Below, one piece after another: positions 17,254 through 26,333 of a stretch of 64,000 nt of DNA. This DNA comes from Pyxidicoccus parkwaysis (lineage in GTDB: Bacteria > Myxococcota > Myxococcia > Myxococcales > Myxococcaceae), in contig NZ_CP071090.1 in NCBI RefSeq assembly GCF_017301735.1, forward strand, positions 7,864,001 through 7,928,000, given 5' to 3'. The translations under genes were made by a program, and so were the position numbers. The first letter of the stretch is position 1; each line of letters begins with the position of its first letter. The notes under the pieces are model-generated. The model ran no database searches, had not been told where the DNA came from, and was given only the letters and a program-made list of their open reading frames with translations.

Positions 17254-19050
17254 ATGACGTTTCCACGCTCGGTGTGCCTCCTGCTTCTTTGCGCTGGCGC
17301 GGTCGCCTGCTCCGGCTCGGCCGGGCGGCCCGGCCCCTCCGGCGAAGACGATCCCCCTGGTGGAGACGACTCCACTCCACCGGCTTCATCCGTGCCCGTC
17401 CCCCCTGCCCCGGCGCAGTTCTCCTGCGACGCGAGCGCCGTCCCCTCGGACCTGCCATTGCCCAGGCTGTCGCGGACGCAGCTGGCGAACACGCTGCGCT
17501 TCGCCATTGCGCGTGCGTTGCCGAGCGAGGCGGACGCCATCTGGACGGAGATAGCGCCCGTCTTCGCCCGGTACCCCAAGGACCAGCGCACACCCGCGCC
17601 CGGTGACTTGAAGGGCGGCTACAGCCGGATGGACCAGTCCATCCAGCAGTCGCAGGTCGACGTCATGTACGACCTGGGAACGGCCGTGGCCCGGGAGCTC
17701 ACCGGCAGTGACGCGCGCCGCAACGCGCTCCTGGGCAGCTGCGCGAGCGACGCCCAGACGGCCAACGACCGGACCTGTCTGGAGACCTTCATCCGCGGCT
17801 GGGGCTCCCGCGCCCTGCGCTACCCGCTGCCGGCGGCGGAGGTCACCGCCTTCGCGGACATCGCTGGCGCCACTCCGGTGGACAGGGCGGCGGTGGCGGA
17901 CGTCATCACCGCGCTCCTGAACTCACCCTGGTTCCTCTACCGGGTCGAGCATGGAACGAACGCCAGCCAGTCGGTCAGCCCGCTCTCCGCGTTCGAGCTG
18001 GCCTCGAGACTGTCCTATCAATTCTGGCAGGTGCCGCCAGACGACGAGCTCTGGGCCGCGGCGGTCAATGGCTCACTCCTGACCGAGAGCGGCTTCGCCA
18101 CCCAGCTCGACCGGATGCTGAAGAGCCCGCAGCTGCAAGGCTCTCTGAACGAGTTCGTCAACGAGTGGCTGCGGCTCGAGGAGCTGCCGTCGCTGGTGGC
18201 ACTCCGGAACGACCCGGTCTACCAGGCCTTCGTCGGGGCGGAGATGCCCACGGACGCTGTCCGCACCGCGATGTTCGAAGACGTCCAGCGCTCCGCCTGG
18301 CAGACCGTCGTTTCGGGTGGCTCGGTGAGCGACTTCCTCAACGACCGGCGGTCCTACACGGGGGACCCGTTCCTGGCCGCCCTCTACGGTGTGCCCGTCT
18401 GGAGTGGCTCCGGTCCGGCGCCAACCATGCCTTCCAAGAACCGCACCGGACTGCTGACTCGCGCCGCGTTGCTGGCCACGGGCACCGCATCGACGCGCCC
18501 CATCCACAAGGGATACCTGGTGCGCAACGCGCTGCTCTGTCAGCAGGTCGGAGCGCCGCCTCCCAACGCCGCCGACATGGCGCCCGCGCCCACCGCGACC
18601 ATGACGACGCGACAGGTGGTGACGCAGCTCACCTCCGGAGGCAGCTGCGGGGGATGTCACAACGCGACCATCAACCCGCCGGGCTTCGTGCTGGAGGGGT
18701 TCGATGCGCTCGGACGCGAGCGCGATGTGGAGCGGCTGTTCGACCCGAAGGGCCTCGTCACCGGCACCCCGTCAGTGGACACCGAGGCGGAGATGCGCGT
18801 CTACGACGCCGAGCGACGCGTCGTCTCCAGCACGGCCGAGCTCACGAAAATCCTCGATGACAGCCAGCTTTTTGAGTCCTGCGTCGCGCGGAACTACTTC
18901 CGCTTCGCTCAAGCCCGCGTGGAGTCCTCCGAGCGGGATGGCTGCCTGCTCTCGGAGATGGAAGCGGCCGCGCGCAGCGGCGCGCCGATGGCCGAAATGC
19001 TGAAGACACTCGCCCAACACCCCACGTTCAAGCAGAGGAGCTTCCAGTGA
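17254..19050 (+). CDS. DUF1592/DUF1588 lipoprotein with one CxxCH motif
   Basis: A 598-residue lipoprotein (signal ending VAC, lipid Cys19). It carries the myxobacterial/planctomycete arrangement: a DUF1595-like helical region (LSRTQLANTLRFAIARALPSE, about 70-220), DUF1592 (SPLSAFELASRLSYQFWQVPPDDELWAAA, about 250-400), then DUF1588 and DUF1585. A single heme c motif CGGCH is at residues 465-469. Such proteins are thought to work at the cell surface with DUF1552 partners; the reaction is unknown. The start at 17254 gives the lipobox. The GTGA overlap with the next gene makes a two-gene operon. Confidence 0.85.
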   Translation: MTFPRSVCLLLLCAGAVACSGSAGRPGPSGEDDPPGGDDSTPPASSVPVPPAPAQFSCDASAVPSDLPLPRLSRTQLANTLRFAIARALPSEADAIWTEIAPVFARYPKDQRTPAPGDLKGGYSRMDQSIQQSQVDVMYDLGTAVARELTGSDARRNALLGSCASDAQTANDRTCLETFIRGWGSRALRYPLPAAEVTAFADIAGATPVDRAAVADVITALLNSPWFLYRVEHGTNASQSVSPLSAFELASRLSYQFWQVPPDDELWAAAVNGSLLTESGFATQLDRMLKSPQLQGSLNEFVNEWLRLEELPSLVALRNDPVYQAFVGAEMPTDAVRTAMFEDVQRSAWQTVVSGGSVSDFLNDRRSYTGDPFLAALYGVPVWSGSGPAPTMPSKNRTGLLTRAALLATGTASTRPIHKGYLVRNALLCQQVGAPPPNAADMAPAPTATMTTRQVVTQLTSGGSCGGCHNATINPPGFVLEGFDALGRERDVERLFDPKGLVTGTPSVDTEAEMRVYDAERRVVSSTAELTKILDDSQLFESCVARNYFRFAQARVESSERDGCLLSEMEAAARSGAPMAEMLKTLAQHPTFKQRSFQ

Positions 19051-20657
19051 GCAGCGCACCTGTCTTCCAAATGGACCGCCGCATGTTTCTTCGTGGCGCG
19101 GGCGGGACCGTCCTGGCGCTGCCGCTGCTCCCGTCGCTGCTGAGCCCGAGCGAGGCGAAGGCCCAGGAGGCTCAGCGCCCGAAGTGCTTCGTGCACTTCC
19201 GCACGCCCCATGGCGCCATCTTCGGCGCGAACATGTGGCCGGCGGACTCGGCGCTGACGCAGTCCTCGTTCTACGCGGACCACGATGTCCGGCGCGGGAC
19301 GCTGGCCGCGCCCGTCGACGGGAGCGGTGATGCGGTCATCAGTCGGGTGCTGACCGCGAAGTCGACGGTGCTCACGCCCACGCTCGTCTCGAAGATGAAT
19401 ATCCTGCGTGGCCTCGATTTCCCCCTGTACATGGGGCACAACTTCGGCGCCGCGCTGGGCTACTACGACTTCAACAAGGAGCGGCCCGCCTCGCCTCGGG
19501 CGACCATCGACCAGGTGATGGCCTATTCCCCGGCCTTCTACCCGAGCGTCGCCTCCGTCCGGAAACGCAGCGTCGCCATCGCTTCCTCGGGCACATCGAG
19601 CGGCAGTTGGGGATACAGCACTCCCGGGGTCCCCTCCTCCGGAGTCGCTTCCGGCGCCATCAGCCCCATCGAGAGCTCGCTCGCCCTGTTCGACATCCTG
19701 CTCGCCGGCACCACCGGCTCCGGCAATCCTCGAACGCCGGTGGTGGACAGGATTCTCGAGAGCTACCGGCGGCTGCGCAACGGCAGTGGCCGGCTCTCGG
19801 CCGAGGACAAGACGCGACTGGACCAGCACATCGACGCGGTCGCCGAGCTGCAGCGCCGGCTGCAGACGACCACCAGCGCTGGCTGCCAGGTGCCGTCGCG
19901 CCCCACTACCGACAACCTGTCGCTCAAGAACTCGGGTTCCTTCGCGGGAGACCCCGCGAAGAACGTCGAATACTTCCGGCTCGTCAACGAGGTGCTCGCG
20001 GTGGCGATGAACTGCGGCGTCTGCCGCATCGCCACCATCAGCATCGACGAGAACAACCAGAACCTGACGTTCACCACCCGCGCCCCGCAGGGTGAAGACT
20101 GGCACAACAACGTCGTCCATCCGGCCACCGTGGCCGGGGCGAACCAGGACCTGGTGGTGCAGTTCAACCAGGTCTTCTTCTCGCAGGTGTTCCTCGACCT
20201 CGTCTCCCGCTTCGAGCGGTTCTCGAACGGCGCGGGAGGAACGCTGCTGGATGACTCGCTGCTCGCGTGGGGACAGGAGAACGGCAGCACGCCTCACTTC
20301 TCCTTCTCCGTCCCGGTGGTGACCGCGGGAGGCGCGGGAGGCGCGCTCAAGACGGGCAGCTACTGCGACTACCGGAACACCACTCGCAAGGTGAGCGGAG
20401 ACTCCAGCACGGGCAGCGAGGGCAACTTCCTGTGGGCGGGCCTCCTCTACAACCAGTGGCTCGGCACGGCGCTCCAGGCGATGGGCATTCCGAAGACGGA
20501 GTGGAGCGAGACCGACCATCCCGGCTACGGCTGGAAGGCGTCGTACCAGTCGACCTACGAGTACTTCTTCACGAACAAGGGCTTCACCTCGGCGCAGGCC
20601 TATCCGACGGCGATGTGGCAGAAGACCGGTGAGCTGCTGCCGTTCCTCGCGCCGTAG
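19047..20657 (+). CDS. DUF1552 protein, Tat-exported
   Basis: A 536-residue protein starting with GTG at 19047, overlapping the preceding stop by 4 bp (GTGA). The N-terminus (RRMFLRGAGGTVLALPLLPSL) is a twin-arginine signal peptide. The mature protein matches DUF1552: KCFVHFRTPHGAIFGANMWPAD, MNILRGLDFPLYMGHNFGAALGYY, and the conserved HNNVVHPATV with WGQENG and HPG motifs, similar to the alkaline-phosphatase-like DUF1501 superfamily. It probably folds in the cytoplasm with a cofactor and pairs with the DUF1592 lipoprotein. The function is unknown. Confidence 0.85.
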   Translation: MSSAPVFQMDRRMFLRGAGGTVLALPLLPSLLSPSEAKAQEAQRPKCFVHFRTPHGAIFGANMWPADSALTQSSFYADHDVRRGTLAAPVDGSGDAVISRVLTAKSTVLTPTLVSKMNILRGLDFPLYMGHNFGAALGYYDFNKERPASPRATIDQVMAYSPAFYPSVASVRKRSVAIASSGTSSGSWGYSTPGVPSSGVASGAISPIESSLALFDILLAGTTGSGNPRTPVVDRILESYRRLRNGSGRLSAEDKTRLDQHIDAVAELQRRLQTTTSAGCQVPSRPTTDNLSLKNSGSFAGDPAKNVEYFRLVNEVLAVAMNCGVCRIATISIDENNQNLTFTTRAPQGEDWHNNVVHPATVAGANQDLVVQFNQVFFSQVFLDLVSRFERFSNGAGGTLLDDSLLAWGQENGSTPHFSFSVPVVTAGGAGGALKTGSYCDYRNTTRKVSGDSSTGSEGNFLWAGLLYNQWLGTALQAMGIPKTEWSETDHPGYGWKASYQSTYEYFFTNKGFTSAQAYPTAMWQKTGELLPFLAP

Positions 20658-20671
20658 CCGGACCGCTGGGA

Positions 20672-21592
20672 CTACTCGCGCGTCAGTGCGACGACGAAGT
20701 CGAGGAAGGCGCGGACCTTGGCCGAGATGAGCTGGGCCGAGTGATGGTACGCGTAGAGCGGGTACGTCTCGTCGGCCCACTCCGGGAGCACCTGGACGAG
20801 CCGTCCGTCGTCCAGGTACTCGCGTGTGTAGAGCTCGAGCAGTTGGGCAATGCCTTGTCCCGCGAGACACGCCGCGAGGAGCGGGCCGGACCCGTTCACC
20901 ATCAACTGCCCGGACGTGTTCACGGGGACCACCTGCTTCCCGCGCACGAACTCCCATCCGAAAGGGCTTCCCGTGGCTGGGTCTCGAAACTGCACGCACT
21001 GATGCTGCTCGATGTCGCGCGGACGCTGCGGCGCGCCGTGGCGTGCGAGGTACTCCGGTGATGCGCAGGTGACGATGCGCGTGCGCATGAGCAGACGGGC
21101 CTTCAAGGCCGACGGCCTCGGGAGGCCAAACCGGACGCTGACGTCGAAGCCCTCGCGGACGAGGTCGCCCATGCGGTCGCGGACCTCGAGCTCCACCGTG
21201 AGCTCGGGGTACCGCGCGAGGAACGGCGTCAGGCGGGGCGTCAGCAAGAACTGGCCGATGCCCGCGTCCACATTCACGCGAAGCCGGCCGCGAACCCTGC
21301 TCGCCGAGCTGCCCGCCTCGGTCGTCGCGTCCACGATGGCGGCGAGGTGCGGTGCGACGGCCTCGTAGAACCGGCGGCCTTCGTCCGTCAGCGAAATGGA
21401 GCGGGCGGTGCGGCGGAACAAGCGCACGCCGAGCCGCTCCTCGATGCGCGCAATCGCTCGGCTGACCGCGGACTGCGTCAGGCCGACCGCCTCCCCTGCC
21501 CGAGCGAAGCTCCCCGCCTCCACGACGGCGCGGAGGATGCCGAGCCCGTCCAGCGAATGCAGGTCGAATCCACGAGGCCGACTTTTTTGCAT
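20672..21592 (-). CDS. LysR family transcriptional regulator
   Basis: A 306-residue LysR-type regulator. The winged helix-turn-helix is at about residues 15-70 (LGILRAVVEAGSFARAGEAVGLTQSAVSRAIARIEERLGVRLFRRT). The effector-binding periplasmic-like domain is at about 95-300 (LRVNVDAGIGQFLLTPRL). I use the start at 21592. It is divergent from a Rossmann oxidoreductase gene at 21699 across about 106 bp, the usual arrangement for a LysR regulator and its target, so that SDR is the likely controlled gene. The inducer is unknown. Confidence 0.88.
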   Translation of the reverse strand: MQKSRPRGFDLHSLDGLGILRAVVEAGSFARAGEAVGLTQSAVSRAIARIEERLGVRLFRRTARSISLTDEGRRFYEAVAPHLAAIVDATTEAGSSASRVRGRLRVNVDAGIGQFLLTPRLTPFLARYPELTVELEVRDRMGDLVREGFDVSVRFGLPRPSALKARLLMRTRIVTCASPEYLARHGAPQRPRDIEQHQCVQFRDPATGSPFGWEFVRGKQVVPVNTSGQLMVNGSGPLLAACLAGQGIAQLLELYTREYLDDGRLVQVLPEWADETYPLYAYHHSAQLISAKVRAFLDFVVALTRE

Positions 21593-21698
21593 GCTCAAGC
21601 TTCCAAGTATGCACGGGCGGAAGGCTCGGTGGAACCGCAGTATCTCCTCATCCAAGCCGCCGGAGCCCGGCGGCGCAGCTCAACGAGGAGTAGAGACC

Positions 21699-22595
21699 AT
21701 GCGCGTTTTCGTCACCGGAGCCACGGGCTTCATCGGCTCCGCAGTCGTTCAGGAGCTCATCGGCGCGGGCCATCAGGTGCTCGGCCTGGCTCGCACGGAG
21801 GCGGCGGCCCGGACGCTTGCCGCCGCCGGCGCCGAGCCACATCGGGGCACCCTCGAGGACCGCGACAGCCTGAGGCGTGGAGCGGCTGCATCGGACGGCG
21901 TCATCCACACCGCCTTCATCCACGACTTCTCCAACATCGCAGCCTCCGGCGAGACGGACCGGCTCGCCATCGAGGCGCTCGGCGACGCCCTCGCGGGCTC
22001 GGGCCGCCCCCTCGTCGTGACCTCGGCCATCGGGCTCCTCGCACAGGGCCGGGTGGGCACGGAAGATGACGCGCCTGCTCCCCACTCCGCCGGTGCGCAC
22101 CGGGTGGCCTCGGAGCTCACCGCGCTCTCGCTGGCGTCGCGCGGGGTGCGCGTGTCGGTGGTGCGCCTCCCGCCCTCGGTGCACGGCGACGGCGACTACG
22201 GCTTCGTTCCCGCCCTCGTCCGCGCCGCGCGCGAGAAGGGCGTCTCCGCGTACGTGGGCGATGGACGCAACCGCTGGTCGGCGGTGCACCGGCTCGATGC
22301 AGCCTGCCTCTACCGGTTGGCCCTGGAGAAGGGCCCCGCTGGAGCCATGTTTCACGGGATTGCCGACGAGGGCGTGCCGACCCGGGACATCGCGGACGTC
22401 ATCGGCCGCCGCTTGAACGTACCGGTCGTCTCGAAGTCCCCCGAGGAAGCAACCGCTCATCTTGCCTGGCTCGCGCGCTTCTTCGCGCAAGACATGGCGG
22501 CGTCGAGCACGCGAACGCAGGAACGGCTGGGATGGCGCCCGCGACAGCCCGGGCTCATCGCCGACCTCGAACAGGGACGCTATTTCGAGCGCTGA
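21699..22595 (+). CDS. Extended SDR / NAD-dependent epimerase-dehydratase
   Basis: A 298-residue Rossmann protein with the dinucleotide fingerprint GATGFIG at residues 7-13 (MRVFVTGATGFIGSAVVQEL). HRVASELTALSLASRGVRVSVVRLPPSVHGDGDYGF follows. The active-site Tyr/Lys pair of the classical extended SDRs is replaced here by HRVASE, as in the atypical NmrA-like group; a ketoreductase or flavanone-type activity is possible. A GAGGAG ribosome-binding site precedes the start. Divergent from the LysR gene. Confidence 0.85.
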   Translation: MRVFVTGATGFIGSAVVQELIGAGHQVLGLARTEAAARTLAAAGAEPHRGTLEDRDSLRRGAAASDGVIHTAFIHDFSNIAASGETDRLAIEALGDALAGSGRPLVVTSAIGLLAQGRVGTEDDAPAPHSAGAHRVASELTALSLASRGVRVSVVRLPPSVHGDGDYGFVPALVRAAREKGVSAYVGDGRNRWSAVHRLDAACLYRLALEKGPAGAMFHGIADEGVPTRDIADVIGRRLNVPVVSKSPEEATAHLAWLARFFAQDMAASSTRTQERLGWRPRQPGLIADLEQGRYFER

Positions 22596-22797
22596 TTCGG
22601 GCGCCCGATGCATGTCGAGCCCGACCGTCCAGGCTAATGCCTGTTCATCCTGCCATCCAATAGTCATTTCCCGGTGAAGCCTTTACTGGCGGGACTGGAG
22701 GTGGCGCCCTTCACGGCGGACCGGGTGCCCTACGCTGCGCGCGCATCCCGATACGGCTTTCCCTCCAGCCCCCGCCTCTCGACAGGAGCCTCGCGCC

Positions 22798-24414
22798 ATG
22801 GCCCTCGAGTCACCGTCCCTCCGTGCTGTCGTCCTCCTCTGTGCCCTGCTGGGCGGCTCCTGCTCCGACAAGCAGGAGCCGTCGGAGCCCCCTCCTCCCG
22901 TGGAACCCTGGGACGGGACGTACACGCCGCTGGTCGACCCGACGGACTGGGTCGACCGGGGCGAGTTCGCGCCCTGCTCCTTCACTCCGCCCCGAGGCAC
23001 CGTCATCGATTGCGACAACCCGGCGCTCTTCGACCTGTCGAAGTGTGACACCGCCTCGCTCTCCACCCTGGAACCGCACGGCATCTACCAGCTGGACATG
23101 CGGCACAACGGGGGCATCAGCGACTTCGTCGGCATCCGGGTTCCCCAGGACGGAAGCACGGGCACCCTGGACCACCAGCCGCTCACGCGGCAGCAACTGA
23201 CGGGAGGCTTTCTCTTCTCCACGAAGTACACCCAGGGAGCCTTCGTCCGGCAGGTGGTCGTCGCGGGCTGTGGCGTTCCGGGACCGGGCCTGGTGACGGG
23301 CTGCTTCGCCCGCTGCACCAATGGCAAGGTCTCCTCCTCGGGCACCTTCGAGGCCGCGCGGATGACGTGGGGACGGGGCGAGTCCGAGTCGTCGGGCGGC
23401 ATCCGCCTCCTCTCCGAGACCGCGATTTCGACGGGCCTGCCGATGGACGTCTATGTCTACCGGCAGCATGCCTATGTCGTGTCCGTCGATCACGAGGGGT
23501 CCCCTGGCGGGCTCACCGTGCTCGACGTCAGCGACCCGGGCCACCCCATCCTCAAGAAGCAAATCGTCCTGCCGGGCGATGGGTACTGGAACGCGGCCTG
23601 GACGAAGGGCGATGCGCTCTACATCGCGAGCAATCGTTCGGGCGTCATCGTCTTCGATATCTCCAATCCCGCGGACCCGGCCTTCGTGCGCAGCGTGCCC
23701 GGCGGCCCGGCCCTCAACGTCCACACGCTCTTCGTGGATGGCAACCGGCTGTATGCCGTGTCCCCCGGCCCCGCGCCTCACGGCGAGACGCTCATCTTCG
23801 ACATCTCCACGCCGCTCGCGCCCGCCCTGCTCAACCGCTTCGTCGTCGCCGACACGACCTCCCTCGTCCCCTCGGCGCATGACTCCTTCGCCTACCAGGA
23901 CCGGCTCTACGTCAATCACTTCAGCTCGGGCTATGTCGTCTTCGACGTGAAGGACGCGATGAACCCGCGCGAACTGGGCCACTACGTCTTCGAGACGACG
24001 GACAGCAGCTTCGCGACGAGCCATGCGGGCGCGGTGGGCACCTTCGCGGGGAAGACCATCGCCTTCGAGGGAGGCGAGTACCAGGGAGCCCACCTGCGCG
24101 TGCTGGATGTCACGGACCCCACGAACATCCCGCTCATCGGCAGCTACAAGCTCCGCCCCCAGACCTCCATCCACAACATGATCCTCAAGGACAAGCGGCT
24201 CTACATCGCCTACTACCATGAGGGATTGCGCGTGCTGGATGTCTCCATTCCTCCCCAGCCGCGCGAAATCGCGTACTTCAACACCTTCCGCGAGTCCGAC
24301 CCCGGCCGCACCGATGACCTGCTCGGGGGCGCCATCGGCGTCCGGGTGCCAGGAGACGGAAACGTGTACGTCGTGGACACCTCCCGAGGCCTGCTCATCT
24401 TCAACGAGCCCTGA
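22798..24414 (+). CDS. LVIVD-repeat beta-propeller lipoprotein
   Basis: A 538-residue lipoprotein (signal ending GGSC, Cys22). Residues about 215-535 hold LVIVD-type blades such as GGLTVLDVSDPGHPILKKQI, GVIVFDISNPADPAFVRSV and LRVLDVSIPPQPREIAYF, forming a propeller. The N-terminal 200 residues carry a Cys-containing region specific to myxobacterial homologues. It probably sits on the cell surface as a binding scaffold. A CAGGAG ribosome-binding site lies ten bases before the ATG. Confidence 0.8.
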   Translation: MALESPSLRAVVLLCALLGGSCSDKQEPSEPPPPVEPWDGTYTPLVDPTDWVDRGEFAPCSFTPPRGTVIDCDNPALFDLSKCDTASLSTLEPHGIYQLDMRHNGGISDFVGIRVPQDGSTGTLDHQPLTRQQLTGGFLFSTKYTQGAFVRQVVVAGCGVPGPGLVTGCFARCTNGKVSSSGTFEAARMTWGRGESESSGGIRLLSETAISTGLPMDVYVYRQHAYVVSVDHEGSPGGLTVLDVSDPGHPILKKQIVLPGDGYWNAAWTKGDALYIASNRSGVIVFDISNPADPAFVRSVPGGPALNVHTLFVDGNRLYAVSPGPAPHGETLIFDISTPLAPALLNRFVVADTTSLVPSAHDSFAYQDRLYVNHFSSGYVVFDVKDAMNPRELGHYVFETTDSSFATSHAGAVGTFAGKTIAFEGGEYQGAHLRVLDVTDPTNIPLIGSYKLRPQTSIHNMILKDKRLYIAYYHEGLRVLDVSIPPQPREIAYFNTFRESDPGRTDDLLGGAIGVRVPGDGNVYVVDTSRGLLIFNEP

Positions 24415-24728
24415 GCCTCGCGTCGCCACTTCCGGATTCCAGAACCGCATCGCAACAACTGTCGCAATAAGATTGCGGTAGCGGATTCTCACAATGCGCG
24501 CGGCGCGAAGGCGCCCCCGCGTCTTCGCGGGTGCCTGTGGGGCACGTGGGCCACACGGTGTGGGGCTGGCCCCCCGTGTACTCAGCGCTCGCGGCCCAGG
24601 CTTCCAGGTGCGCGCGTGCGAGCGCTCCATGGCATGTGACTTGCGTTGGGATTGCGGGCTCTCGTTTCCCTCAACTTCCCCCTCAACTCGCGGTGCGGCT
24701 GTTCAGCAGTCCCATCGAGGAGTGGCGC
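24415..24728. other. 314-bp intergenic region with a sigma-54-like promoter
   Basis: Apart from the sigma-54 element listed separately, this gap shows no gene. Around 24420-24480 there is a stretch lower in GC than its neighbours, with short GCAACAACTG/TTGCG inverted pieces that do not form a strong terminator. Confidence 0.4.
24630..24645 (+). promoter_or_regulatory. Sigma-54 (-24/-12) promoter candidate
   Basis: TGGCATG-TGAC-TTGCG matches the sigma-54 consensus TGGCAYR-N4-TTGCW at every position except the last. The GG and GC are ten bases apart as required. Transcription would start near 24656, about 70 bases before the ATG of the Kelch-like lipoprotein at 24729. Sigma-54 promoters with enhancer-binding proteins are common in myxobacteria. 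Confidence 0.5.
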
Positions 24729-26225
24729 ATGTCCGTAGTCAGCCTGTGCCGACGTTCATCATCTTGGATTCTCACCCTGGCGCTCTCTGTCTCGGGCGTG
24801 CTCGCTGGCTGCAACTCGTCGCCGGATGACCCGCCCGTCGAGACTCCGCAACGCGACGCGGGGACGCCGCAAACCGACTCGGGGACAACCCAGCCCGACG
24901 CGGGGACGACCCAACCCGACGCGGGACCGACCCGAGTGGATGCGGGGCCACCGCCTGAGTTCACCTGGGGCAGCGGCACGGAGACCGGCAAGCTCGAGGG
25001 CAACGTGTGGACTCCCGGGCGTGACTCGGCGGGAGTCGTGAACTCGGTGTCGTGGGCGCTCGTTCCCAAGGGGAAGTGGATTGAGGTCGCGGGTACGCCG
25101 CTCACCACGCTCGACGCGGAGGTCAAGGCGGCGCTTCCCGGCTTCCGGGACCTCGGCTCCGGAGGAATCGCCGGAGTCATCAACGCCTACTCCGGTCTGG
25201 CGGTGGACGCGCCTCGCGCCCGCTGGTGGGCCTTTGGTGGCGGGCACGCCGACAGCTCCAACAACGGCCTCTACCGCTTCGACATGGCGAAGATGCGCTG
25301 GAGCATCGAGCAGCTTCCCGACAACTCGGCGAACTGGACGGGAGTCCCCTGGGGAAACACCTACAGCTACTACCCTCCCGCAGTGGAGTACGCGAAGGCC
25401 CACCCGGACAGCGACGTCTACAGTGACGAGTTCTTCGACCCGGACCGGCCCGCCGCGTCGACTGGCAACCCGGTGGCCCGCCACACTTACAACGGGCTCG
25501 TCTACAACCCGGACCTCCAGGAGGTGGCGCTCGGCGTCCGGCGGATGTGGCGCTACAGCCTGACCACGCACAAGTGGACGCGTCACAACCCCTTCAACAC
25601 GCCGGGTTCCAAGTATGACGGTGCGACGGGCTACGGCGGCGCGGCCGGCTGGACGTTCTGGGACGAGGTGAAGCACCGCTACCTCTTCGGCCCCACGGAG
25701 AACTACAACCAATCCAGGTGGTGGTCCTTCGACACCGACGACCAGGCCTGGAACTGGGAGACCATCACGCCCCCGGCGTGGTTCTTCGCCCAGATGACCC
25801 GGGTGGGCCGCAAGCTGGTGAGCTTCCCCTACCCGGAGGCGCAGCACGACACCTTCCCTCCGAGGCTCATCACGTACGACCTGGACACGACGAAGTGGGA
25901 CCGGTTCGACCTGTCGCACGACCTCGATGTCGCCCGCACGTACACCGAATACTTCGAGGGAATGATTTTCACCTACGTGCCGCCGCTCAATCGCTACATC
26001 GCCGCGTTCCCGTATGACCGCGCCGGGGATGGGAGCTACGAGTACCGGACCTTCGAGGTGGACCCGACGACGCTCAAGCTCACCGAGGCGCCACAGTGGG
26101 AGGCGGGTGCCTTCGGCGGGTGGCACGACCTCGTCAAGAACCGCTTCTTCTACCTGGCGACGCACGACGCCCTCGTCTACGTGCGCAAGGGCGAGGAGAA
26201 CCTGCGCGTCTTCCGCCTGCCCTGA
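24729..26225 (+). CDS. Kelch/propeller-type lipoprotein with Asp-rich linker
   Basis: A 498-residue lipoprotein (lipobox LAGC, Cys28). Residues 40-72 are a low-complexity linker of DAGTTQP-like units, encoded by 21-bp repeats. The rest is a beta-rich propeller with repeated aromatic/Gly blades (RWWAFGGGHADSSNNGLYRFDMAKMRW, and WTFWDEVKHRYLFGPTENYNQSRWWSFD), similar to Kelch or galactose-oxidase-like repeats. It is probably surface-exposed and sugar-binding; no enzyme residues were identified. A sigma-54-like promoter lies upstream and a strong bidirectional terminator follows. Confidence 0.7.
   Translation: MSVVSLCRRSSSWILTLALSVSGVLAGCNSSPDDPPVETPQRDAGTPQTDSGTTQPDAGTTQPDAGPTRVDAGPPPEFTWGSGTETGKLEGNVWTPGRDSAGVVNSVSWALVPKGKWIEVAGTPLTTLDAEVKAALPGFRDLGSGGIAGVINAYSGLAVDAPRARWWAFGGGHADSSNNGLYRFDMAKMRWSIEQLPDNSANWTGVPWGNTYSYYPPAVEYAKAHPDSDVYSDEFFDPDRPAASTGNPVARHTYNGLVYNPDLQEVALGVRRMWRYSLTTHKWTRHNPFNTPGSKYDGATGYGGAAGWTFWDEVKHRYLFGPTENYNQSRWWSFDTDDQAWNWETITPPAWFFAQMTRVGRKLVSFPYPEAQHDTFPPRLITYDLDTTKWDRFDLSHDLDVARTYTEYFEGMIFTYVPPLNRYIAAFPYDRAGDGSYEYRTFEVDPTTLKLTEAPQWEAGAFGGWHDLVKNRFFYLATHDALVYVRKGEENLRVFRLP
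24855..24938 (+). repeat. Four 21-bp coding repeats (DAG linker)
   Basis: Four tandem 21-bp units starting GACGCGGGG or close variants (24855, 24876, 24897, 24918) encode DAGTPQT, DSGTTQP, DAGTTQP and DAGPTRV. The reading frame is kept at every unit, so slippage would change linker length without frameshift. Confidence 0.75.
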
Positions 26226-26255
26226 GCAGGCCCCCTTCGCGCGGGCTGAAGCAAG

Positions 26256-26285
26256 AAGGCCCTGCCAGCGATGGCAGGGCCTTTT
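26256..26285. terminator. Rho-independent terminator, probably bidirectional
   Basis: A perfect 12-bp stem (AAGGCCCTGCCA paired with TGGCAGGGCCTT, 26256-26267 and 26272-26283) closes a GCGA tetraloop and runs into TTTT. The stem starts with AA, so the hairpin can act on both strands. It ends the Kelch-like lipoprotein gene and faces the small gene on the minus strand. Confidence 0.85.
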
Positions 26286-26333
26286 ACGTTTCCACGGGCT
26301 CACGACACACCGCGAGCCCGCGTCCTCGTAACG

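Noticed and set aside
15930..17591. A 553-codon open frame on the minus strand across the sigma, exported and DUF1592 genes
   Set aside because: It overlaps three supported genes and consists of Arg/Gly/Pro runs.
21588..21613. TGCAT-ATGCA inverted ends between LysR and SDR
   Set aside because: It includes the LysR start codon, and the spacing does not match the T-N11-A LysR box.
18909..21614. A 901-codon frame on the minus strand over the DUF1592/DUF1552 and LysR genes
   Set aside because: Shadow of the genes on the plus strand; no domain.
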